Of a stretch of DNA of 10,998 nucleotides, positions 6,533 to 10,998 are shown piece by piece. Source of the DNA: a bacterium (GTDB lineage Bacteria > Patescibacteriota > Minisyncoccia > UBA6257 > GWB1-50-10); the NCBI GenBank assembly GCA_027310975.1, contig DAICZV010000008.1, forward strand, positions 11,100 through 22,097, given 5' to 3'. Position 1 is the first letter of the stretch; every line of letters begins with the position of its first letter. The position numbers and the translations under genes are program-made. A model generated the notes under the pieces. The model saw only the letters and a program-made list of their open reading frames with translations, ran no database searches and had not been told where the DNA came from.

Positions 6533-6583
6533 GCTTTATAGTCTATAGATAGAAACAAAGCGTGATTTTCATCGTTTTAGCTT

Positions 6584-7123
6584 ATGGAAGATGAACGTGA
6601 ACTGGTTTTAAGGGCGAAAAAGGGCGATAGCGCCGCTTTTGGCGTCCTTTATGACCGACATCTTCCGGCTATTTACAGATTCATACTGCTCAAGGTCGGC
6701 GGCGCCAAAGGCGAAGCCGAGGACTTGACCCACGAGGTCTTTCTGAGCGCCTGGCGCAACGTCGGCCATTATGAGTTCAAGGGGTTTCCCTTCACAAGCT
6801 GGCTGTATCGCATCGCCCGGAACGCCGTAATAGACCGCTACCGCACCGCGAAAAAGAACGTCAGTTTGGACATGGTGCCGGAGGAGGTCTTTGCCGAAAG
6901 GTCGGATGTGGGGGAAAGATTGGATGCCGGTTTCGCTGCGGCGGAGATTCGGGTCCATCTCGCCAAGCTGGAGCCGGCCTACCAGGACGTGCTCATCATG
7001 AAGTTCGTGGAAGATCTCACGAACCGCGAGATCGCCGCCGCGCTCCAAAAAAGCGAGGGCGCGATCAGGGTGATCCAGCACCGCGCCTTGAAACAGTTAA
7101 AGAAGTCCATTGAAGGATCGTAA
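6584..7123 (+). CDS. ECF-like RNA polymerase sigma-70 family factor
   Basis: This 179-residue protein has the two-domain structure of extracytoplasmic-function sigma factors. Sigma-2 spans about 8-90, with the core-binding helix DLTHEVFLSAWRNV (47-60) and the -10-recognition region FTSWLYRIARNAVIDRYR (70-87). Sigma-4 spans about 116-174, with the helix-turn-helix FVEDLTNREIAAALQKSEGA (131-150) followed by IRVIQHRALKQLKK. The linker (about 88-115) is acidic. There is no sigma-1.1 or sigma-3 region. Two bases after its stop lies a single-pass membrane protein, then a secreted protein: the standard order of an ECF factor with a membrane anti-sigma. The ATG has no Shine-Dalgarno. The leader of about 85 bases carries the palindrome at 6512-6523, consistent with autoregulation. 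The target regulon is unknown. Confidence 0.9.
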   Translation: MEDERELVLRAKKGDSAAFGVLYDRHLPAIYRFILLKVGGAKGEAEDLTHEVFLSAWRNVGHYEFKGFPFTSWLYRIARNAVIDRYRTAKKNVSLDMVPEEVFAERSDVGERLDAGFAAAEIRVHLAKLEPAYQDVLIMKFVEDLTNREIAAALQKSEGAIRVIQHRALKQLKKSIEGS

Positions 7124-7125
7124 AA

Positions 7126-7590
7126 ATGAACCAGGATATTTTGGAACAATTGAAGAGCCTGAAAAAGATCGCGCCCGACGCCGGTTTTTCGGCGCGCACG
7201 CGGCGTATCATTCTGGCGGCCCCGGCGGCGGAGAGGGCCTGGCCGGCGTTCTTTGGCTGGACCAAGCTCGCCTTCGGCGGTCTAGCCGTGGTCGCGGTCC
7301 TATTCGTTGCGATTATTCTGCCGGGCTTGCCCAAAACGGTCCCCATCGCGAGCGCCGAAGCGCTCTCCAACGAATTCAATAATTTGAGCGTCAATATTGA
7401 ACTCCAGCAGATAACCTATAATCAAAACGTTAATCAGACCATTTCCTCGGCCTTGACCGAGATAACGAACAACAAGCTGAATCATTTGAATCCGGCCGTC
7501 TTGCAGTCGGAGAGCTCAAGCGTTGACCCGACGGCGGTTCCCGCAAGCAACCCGCAAATAGACGCGCTTTTGAACCAGGCCGCCGAATAA
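7126..7590 (+). CDS. Single-pass membrane protein, putative anti-sigma factor
   Basis: This 154-residue protein has a cytoplasmic-type N-terminal part (1-45, with APDAGFSARTRRIILAAP), one transmembrane helix (about 47-66) and an extracytoplasmic tail (67-154) rich in Asn, Gln, Ser and Ala. The layout and its place two bases after an ECF sigma gene argue for an anti-sigma factor that holds the sigma factor at the membrane. There is no HxxxCxxC zinc motif, so it is not a ZAS-type anti-sigma. I cannot assign it to a named family, so the role is inferred from topology and context. AAGGA lies eight bases before the ATG, one of the few clear Shine-Dalgarno sites in the window. The tail might sense, or bind, the secreted protein encoded four bases downstream. 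Confidence 0.68.
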   Translation: MNQDILEQLKSLKKIAPDAGFSARTRRIILAAPAAERAWPAFFGWTKLAFGGLAVVAVLFVAIILPGLPKTVPIASAEALSNEFNNLSVNIELQQITYNQNVNQTISSALTEITNNKLNHLNPAVLQSESSSVDPTAVPASNPQIDALLNQAAE

Positions 7591-7594
7591 AAAT

Positions 7595-8569
7595 ATGACG
7601 AAAAAATTTATCACATTTATTTTAATCTTGGCGAGCAGCTCGCTCCTTGCCGTTTCTGCCGCCTTTGCCCAGACTGCCCCCGGCACTTCCACGCCGAGCA
7701 TTTTAGAGGACGCTCAAACGGCGATAGATAACCTCATCTCTGCCAAGGATACCGGCAACGCAAACGACGTCTCTTTGCGCATTGCGGCCATGAATCAAGT
7801 CCTCGCGCTCCAGGAGAGCGAGACCAAGGACTACGAACTGAAGCTCATTAATGCCGGCAAGGACAAGGCCTATGACGGCTGGAAGGCGGCGACGTTGAAC
7901 ACCCTGAGCCAGTTCCTTTCGTATTACGATTCGGAAAGCCAGCTTCTCAGCACCTCAACGGCCCTTACGGAAAGCGACGTGAAGCAAATTGCGGCCGATT
8001 TCAAAACCTGGCGCGACACGGAGTATCTGCCGCTCATCGGAGCGGTCCAGGATTTCCTGCTCGTGAAGCAGGAAGCGAGCGCCATTCAGGTGGCTCAGAC
8101 GCGGTATGGCAAGATCGTGAGCGACATTGGGGGCCTCGGCATTCCGGCCATCTCCGGCTCCAAGGACATTAAAAGCAGTTTGAGCGACGCCTCAAGCTCC
8201 ATTGTGGCTGCGGATAGGTTAAACCGGCAATCCGCTGAGCTCTTCCTCTCGCTTTACGTGAATGCGACATCCACGCAGAACGCGTCAACTACGGCCGCGG
8301 CCGATGAGGCATCCAGTACCGCGAGTTCCAGCATTTCATTGAATGTGGCGCCGTTGAACCTGACGGCCACGAGTTCGGCCGATGATTCGGCCAGCACTAC
8401 CGCCACTTCCACTGGAGCGAGCGCGACGTCAACCGCGACGTCCACGCCCGCGACCGTTTCAAACCCGATATCAATCAAAGGACTGATAAAAGCGTCCTTG
8501 GACAAAATCCGAGGCGCCTATCAGGACTTTATTGATATCAGCAATTTAGTGAGGCAGTTGCTGAGCTAG
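7595..8569 (+). CDS. Secreted Ser/Thr-rich helical protein of unknown function
   Basis: I do not recognise this 324-residue protein. It begins with a clear signal peptide: TKK, a hydrophobic core and AFA|QT, cleavage predicted after residue 25. Residues 35-222 look like a helical bundle rich in charged and Ser/Ala residues, without cysteines. Residues about 222-288 are a low-complexity Ser/Thr/Ala stalk with many TS and ST pairs (for example TATSTGASATSTATSTP), typical of extended, often glycosylated linkers. Residues 289-324 return to an amphipathic helix (IKGLIKASLDKIRGAYQDF). There is no lipobox or sorting signal. It is the last gene of the sigma-factor operon, followed by a strong terminator. 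It may be the signal partner or main output of the sigma/anti-sigma pair; this is inference from position only. Confidence 0.72.
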   Translation: MTKKFITFILILASSSLLAVSAAFAQTAPGTSTPSILEDAQTAIDNLISAKDTGNANDVSLRIAAMNQVLALQESETKDYELKLINAGKDKAYDGWKAATLNTLSQFLSYYDSESQLLSTSTALTESDVKQIAADFKTWRDTEYLPLIGAVQDFLLVKQEASAIQVAQTRYGKIVSDIGGLGIPAISGSKDIKSSLSDASSSIVAADRLNRQSAELFLSLYVNATSTQNASTTAAADEASSTASSSISLNVAPLNLTATSSADDSASTTATSTGASATSTATSTPATVSNPISIKGLIKASLDKIRGAYQDFIDISNLVRQLLS

Positions 8570-8580
8570 TTAATAAAAGC

Positions 8581-8620
8581 AAAAACCCGCCTTCGCCAAC
8601 TGGCGAAAAGGCGGGTTTTT
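8581..8620. terminator. Strong bidirectional rho-independent terminator
   Basis: CCCGCC-TTCGCC (8586-8597) pairs with GGCGAA-(AA)-GGCGGG (8602-8615) around AACT, with a two-base bulge. It is flanked by AAAAA and TTTTT, so both strands end in a T-run. It closes the sigma-factor operon (11 bases after its TAG) and also the HU gene reading toward it from the minus strand (35 bases after its stop). Confidence 0.92.
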
Positions 8621-8655
8621 GTTTGTGCATACGCGACTCTCGAGAGCTGCGCTTT

Positions 8656-8931
8656 CTACTTTACTGCCTCCTTCAAGAGCTTCCCAGCGCGGAATTTCGG
8701 TTTCGTTGAAGCCGCGATCTGGATTTTTTCGCCGGTTTTGGGGTTAACGCCCATTCTGGCGGCGCGCTTCACTACGCGGAACGTGCCGAATCCAGCGATG
8801 GCCACCTCTTCGCCGCGGGAAAGCGTCTTTACTATCGCGTCAAAAACGGCTTCCACGGCCTGCTGGGCCTGTTTTTTCGTCTCGGTGCCGGCCTCTTTTA
8901 TGACCGCTTCCACCAATCCATCCTTTTTCAT
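8656..8931 (-). CDS. hup: HU-family DNA-binding protein
   Basis: This 91-residue protein is a standard-length HU/IHF-family nucleoid protein. It has the N-terminal helices MKKDGLVEAVIKEAG and KKQAQQAVEAVFDAIVKTL, the signature GEEVAIAGFGTFRVVKRAARMGVNPKTGEKI and the KPKFRAGKLLKEAV end. The DNA-intercalating arm keeps NPKTG in place of the common RNPQTG. The frame is open to an ATG at 8982. I reject that start because its ATG overlaps the TATAAT of the promoter (8981-8986), so it would not be in the transcript. The 8931 start also gives exactly the family's N terminus. HU bends DNA, compacts the nucleoid and assists recombination and replication. Its 3' end faces the bidirectional terminator. 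Confidence 0.93.
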   Translation of the reverse strand: MKKDGLVEAVIKEAGTETKKQAQQAVEAVFDAIVKTLSRGEEVAIAGFGTFRVVKRAARMGVNPKTGEKIQIAASTKPKFRAGKLLKEAVK

Positions 8932-8980
8932 AAGGTTATTGTTTTTATCCGATTTCTCCGACCTTTGATTGATTATCGGC

Positions 8981-8989
8981 ATTATACCA
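8981..8989 (-). promoter_or_regulatory. Extended -10 promoter of the HU gene
   Basis: The minus strand reads TGG-TATAAT, a perfect -10 with the TGn extension. No -35 close to TTGACA lies 16-18 bases further up, as is usual for extended -10 promoters. Transcription from about 8974 gives a 43-base leader to the ATG at 8931. The site lies 41 bases from the edge of the fold-back element at 9031. Confidence 0.7.
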
Positions 8990-9030
8990 AATTCCCCTCA
9001 GTTTTACTACCTTTTATCAACCGTCCACTC

Positions 9031-9180
9031 ATAGGGAGCGATTATTGCTTAAGAGAAGCTCTCGGAGCCCCGACGGCTCGGTTCCGCCGGTAGGGCGGAC
9101 GCCGGGGCGAGAGTGCAGGGTGCGGCGAGCCGCTGGAGCGAGCCGACACCCGGTTCTCGAGAGTAATAATCACTCCCTAT
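9031..9180. repeat. 150-bp fold-back element with 27-bp terminal inverted repeats
   Basis: The ends 9031-9057 and 9154-9180 are inverted copies matching at 22 of 27 positions; the outer 16 (ATAGGGAG-C/T-GATTATT) differ only once. Inside are two GC-rich arms. One is CTCTC..GCCCCG (9059-9072) with CGGGGC-GAGAG (9103-9113), capped by TCCGCC-GGTAG-GGCGGA (9083-9099). The other is GGGTG-CGGC (9118-9126) with GCCG-A-CACCC (9142-9151). The whole could fold as a three-way junction. CTC flanks it on both sides (9028-9030, 9181-9183), a possible 3-bp target duplication. No open frame of note lies in it. The RNase Y stop codon (9177-9179) is within its right end. It could be a MITE-like element or a structured 3' RNA. 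Confidence 0.75.
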
Positions 9181-10697
9181 CTCGCGTATTCCACGGCTTT
9201 CACCTCCCGAATCACCGTCACTTTTATCTCGCCTGGATATTGGACGTCGTTTTGGATTTTCTGAGCTATCTTTTTGGCGAGTTCCAGGGCGCCGAAGTCG
9301 TCTATCTTTTCTGGCACGACAAAGACCCGCACCTCGCGGCCGGCCGAAACGGCGTAGGACTGCTTAACGCCGTCAAAGCCGTTGACCGCTTTTTCAATGT
9401 CTTCCAGGCGCTTAACGTACTTTTCCAGAGTATCCCGCCGCGCCCCCGGCCGGGCGGCCGAGATGGCGTCCGCGGCCGTAACAACGTAGGCCTCCGGCGT
9501 GGCGTAAGGATATTCTTCGTGGTGCGACTCCATCGCGTGGATGACGTCGTCCGGAATGTTGTATTTCTTTAGGAGCTTGCGGCCGATTTCCACGTGAGTG
9601 CCCTCCACCTCGTGGTCCACGGCTTTGCCGATGTCATGGAGCAAGGCCCCCCGCTTCGTCACGTCCACGTTCAGGTGTAGCTCTCCGGCAATCATGCCGG
9701 CGATATGAGCCATTTCTATGGAGTGGGTAAGGACATTCTGGCCGTAGCTCGTGCGGAAGTGCAGCCGGCCGACGAGATACAGTATCTCTTTCGGTAATCC
9801 GGTGATGCCGACTTCGTAAGCCGCCTCTTCGCCGATCTTTTGAATGCGGGCTTCCAGTTCCTGCCGGGCCTCTTCTACCTTTTCCTCTATCTTTGCCGGC
9901 TGGATGCGGCCGTCCTTCAAAAGTTTTTCCAGCGCCATCTTGGCGAGCTCGCGCCGCATCGGGTCAAACGAAGAGAGGATGACGCTCTCCGGCGTTTCGT
10001 CCACGATGACCTCCACGCCGGTCAGGCGTTCAAAGGCGCGGATGTTGCGGCCTTCGCGGCCGATAATCTTCGCTTTCAGTTCCTCGTCGGGCAAGTTCAC
10101 GACGCTCGTCGTGATGTCGGCGATGCCGTTCCGGGCGTAGCGTTGGATGGCGGTCGTCAGGACCTCCATGCTCTTCGCCTCGATGTTGTCTTCGCGTTCC
10201 CGTTCCAAGCGCGCCATGGCATCGGCGAGTTCGCTGCGGTATGAAGTCTGGAGCTCGTCCAAAATGGCCTTTTTGGCCTCGTCGCGCGTGAGCCCGGCGA
10301 TGCGTTCCAATTCCTTGACCGTTTTTTCGTGCAGCTCTCCGACTTGGGATTCGCGTTCCTTGATGGCGCCCTCCTTCGTTTCCAGGTTCGCGACCGTCTT
10401 GTCCAGGTCGTGGGCGCGCGCATCCAGATTGTCCTCCTTTTTAATGAGGCGCTCTTCCAGCTGGCGCAATTCTTGTTTGCGTTCCTTCTCCTCCTTTTGG
10501 GCGTCGGCGATGATGGAGGTCGCCTCGTCCTTGGCCGCGACGACTACCTCTTTTGCCTTTGATTTAGCCTCTTCTAGTTCCTTCTCCGCCTGCTTCTCCA
10601 GAGAGCTTTGCAGGCGTTTGGCCGCCGCGACGCGCGCCACGTAACCGACAATCAGGCCTAAAACTGCCGCCCCTACTGCTAGGATGGTTGGATTCAT
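9177..10697 (-). CDS. rny: Ribonuclease Y
   Basis: This 506-residue protein matches RNase Y (about 520 in B. subtilis), the membrane-bound endoribonuclease that starts mRNA decay in bacteria lacking RNase E. In order it has an N-terminal membrane helix (about 4-25), a long charged coiled coil (about 30-170) and a KH RNA-binding domain with IIGREGRNIRAFE (211-223). The HD catalytic domain follows, with H325 in the SYGQNVLTHS stretch and the metal-binding H354-D355 in LLHDIGKAVDHEVEG. The C terminus AVEYAR ends as family members do. The stop TAG is read from the ATAGGGAG end of the fold-back element. A promoter lies 45-73 bases upstream of the start. No Shine-Dalgarno precedes the ATG. With RNase J it likely forms the main RNA-decay machinery here. 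Confidence 0.96.
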   Translation of the reverse strand: MNPTILAVGAAVLGLIVGYVARVAAAKRLQSSLEKQAEKELEEAKSKAKEVVVAAKDEATSIIADAQKEEKERKQELRQLEERLIKKEDNLDARAHDLDKTVANLETKEGAIKERESQVGELHEKTVKELERIAGLTRDEAKKAILDELQTSYRSELADAMARLEREREDNIEAKSMEVLTTAIQRYARNGIADITTSVVNLPDEELKAKIIGREGRNIRAFERLTGVEVIVDETPESVILSSFDPMRRELAKMALEKLLKDGRIQPAKIEEKVEEARQELEARIQKIGEEAAYEVGITGLPKEILYLVGRLHFRTSYGQNVLTHSIEMAHIAGMIAGELHLNVDVTKRGALLHDIGKAVDHEVEGTHVEIGRKLLKKYNIPDDVIHAMESHHEEYPYATPEAYVVTAADAISAARPGARRDTLEKYVKRLEDIEKAVNGFDGVKQSYAVSAGREVRVFVVPEKIDDFGALELAKKIAQKIQNDVQYPGEIKVTVIREVKAVEYAR

Positions 10698-10741
10698 TGA
10701 TGTGTAATATTTGGATATTTTGCATCGACTTTATGGTTTAA

Positions 10742-10770
10742 AGTATAGACCTCGCCTGGGGAACTTACAA
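10742..10770 (-). promoter_or_regulatory. Promoter of RNase Y
   Basis: On the minus strand TTGTAA (10765-10770) and TATACT (10742-10747, five of six consensus bases) are 17 bases apart. The start point would be near 10735, giving a leader of about 38 bases to the RNase Y ATG at 10697. No operator-like repeat overlaps it. Confidence 0.55.
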
Positions 10771-10819
10771 CTCAAAGAGCGAATCCGGCACGATGGTAAA
10801 AGTGCGTAGAGCTCCGCTC

Positions 10820-10880
10820 TTTTGACATTGCTCGGAGAATATAAGAACAAAGCTCTTATCTTGCTCCTCGCTCGTCAAAA
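10820..10880. repeat. Imperfect long stem-loop upstream of RNase Y
   Basis: Three nested pairings share one centre: TTTTGAC (10820-10826) with GTCAAAA (10874-10880), GGAG (10834-10837) with CTCC (10864-10867), and ATAAGA (10841-10846) with TCTTAT (10854-10859). To its left AGAGC-TCC-GCTCT (10808-10820) forms a small hairpin followed by TTTT, and AAAGAGC (10774-10780) can also pair with GCTCTTT (10816-10822). No gene is seen in 10771-10970. Confidence 0.5.
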
Positions 10881-10889
10881 TAAGACTTG

Positions 10890-10905
10890 TCCGCCAGCTG
10901 GCGGA
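10890..10905. repeat. 16-bp perfect palindrome
   Basis: TCCGCCAGCTGGCGGA is self-complementary throughout. Its TCCGCC / GGCGGA arms are identical to the tip hairpin of the fold-back element (9083-9099), so the two may be related intergenic palindromes. GAGCGCTC, another perfect palindrome, follows at 10912-10919. Confidence 0.6.
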
Positions 10906-10947
10906 GGCCCGGAGCGCTCACTTTAGTTAGTTCAACAAGTAAGTGCG

Positions 10948-10970
10948 ACACTTTGAGATAATCAAAGTGT
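10948..10970. repeat. 9-bp inverted repeat abutting a start codon
   Basis: ACACTTTGA (10948-10956) and TCAAAGTGT (10962-10970) pair perfectly around GATAA. The right arm ends at the base before the ATG at 10971, so in RNA the hairpin would occupy the ribosome-loading site. It may be an operator, or part of a terminal repeat if the gene is a transposase. Confidence 0.6.
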
Positions 10971-10998
10971 ATGGCATACAAGCAATTCTCGGTTGAAG
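10971..10998 (+). CDS. Start of a plus-strand gene cut by the window end (possible IS30-like transposase)
   Basis: Only nine codons are visible: MAYKQFSVE. They read openly from an ATG directly after the inverted repeat at 10948-10970. The start resembles the M-x-Y-x-x-[FL]-[ST]-x-E-E opening common in IS30-family transposases, where a helix-turn-helix follows, but nine residues cannot establish this. No Shine-Dalgarno is present. If it is a transposase, the terminal repeat of the element should lie within the preceding hundred bases. The alternative is another small DNA-binding protein, or no gene. Confidence 0.35.

Noticed and set aside
5716..8569. Possible homology between the 200-residue anchored protein and the 324-residue secreted protein
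   Set aside because: Both are helical, Ala/Ser-rich and have a similar Ala-Lys...Gly...Val...Ile...Tyr pattern, but spacing differs and composition alone explains the resemblance.
8632..8651. Hairpin around CTCTCGAGAG between the HU stop and the terminator; CTCGAGAG recurs at 9156-9163
   Set aside because: The stem includes a mismatch and a G-U pair, and an 8-base recurrence in 500 bp is weak. The strong terminator next to it suffices.
9045..10644. Several plus-strand frames opposite RNase Y (up to 175 codons)
   Set aside because: They are antisense to intact, conserved RNase Y coding sequence and have biased composition (Ser/Arg or Phe/Leu runs mirroring the coiled coil).
1..10998. CRISPR array, rRNA genes, or integrase/attachment site
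   Set aside because: No regularly spaced direct repeats, rRNA-like sequence or integrase was seen on either strand; the tRNA genes show no duplicated 3' end.

Overview
The window reads as a chromosomal segment of a small-genome bacterium. My best guess is Candidate Phyla Radiation / Patescibacteria, Parcubacteria-like. This is inference from several things together: a short archaeal-type bifunctional phosphoglucose/phosphomannose isomerase, RNase J plus RNase Y as mRNA nucleases, many genes without a clear Shine-Dalgarno, tRNA genes without encoded CCA, and two helical envelope proteins I cannot place in any family. All 13 complete genes end in TAA (8) or TAG (5), none in TGA; the frames are intact under the standard bacterial code.

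Layout. (1) 7-494, minus strand: a type II toxin-antitoxin pair, ribbon-helix-helix antitoxin followed by a RelE/ParE-like toxin, with two overlapping palindromes in its promoter. (2) 622-6318, minus strand: a long, tightly packed run. In transcription order it holds a membrane-anchored helical protein, a four-helix membrane protein (PF04020-like), SecG, a membrane-anchored family-5 substrate-binding protein, the isomerase, tRNA-Leu(CAG), and RNase J, closed by a terminator at 560-584. (3) 6380-8620, plus strand, divergent from the former: tRNA-Gly(TCC), then a three-gene locus of an ECF-like sigma factor, a single-pass membrane protein in the anti-sigma position, and a secreted Ser/Thr-rich protein, ending in a strong bidirectional terminator. 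(4) 8656-10697, minus strand: HU-family DNA-binding protein and RNase Y. Between them is a 150-bp fold-back element with 27-bp imperfect terminal inverted repeats and two internal GC-rich arms; its edge supplies the RNase Y stop codon. (5) 10698-10998: the RNase Y promoter, a structured non-coding stretch with several inverted repeats, and the first codons of a plus-strand gene cut by the window end, possibly an IS30-like transposase.

How it fits together. The core is housekeeping: RNA decay (RNase J, RNase Y), Sec export, sugar-phosphate isomerisation, nucleoid protein and tRNAs. The accessory parts are the toxin-antitoxin pair, the sigma/anti-sigma/secreted-protein cassette with its palindrome-bearing leader, and the fold-back elements on either side of RNase Y. 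The strongest candidates for something undescribed are the 9031-9180 element and the sigma-factor locus.
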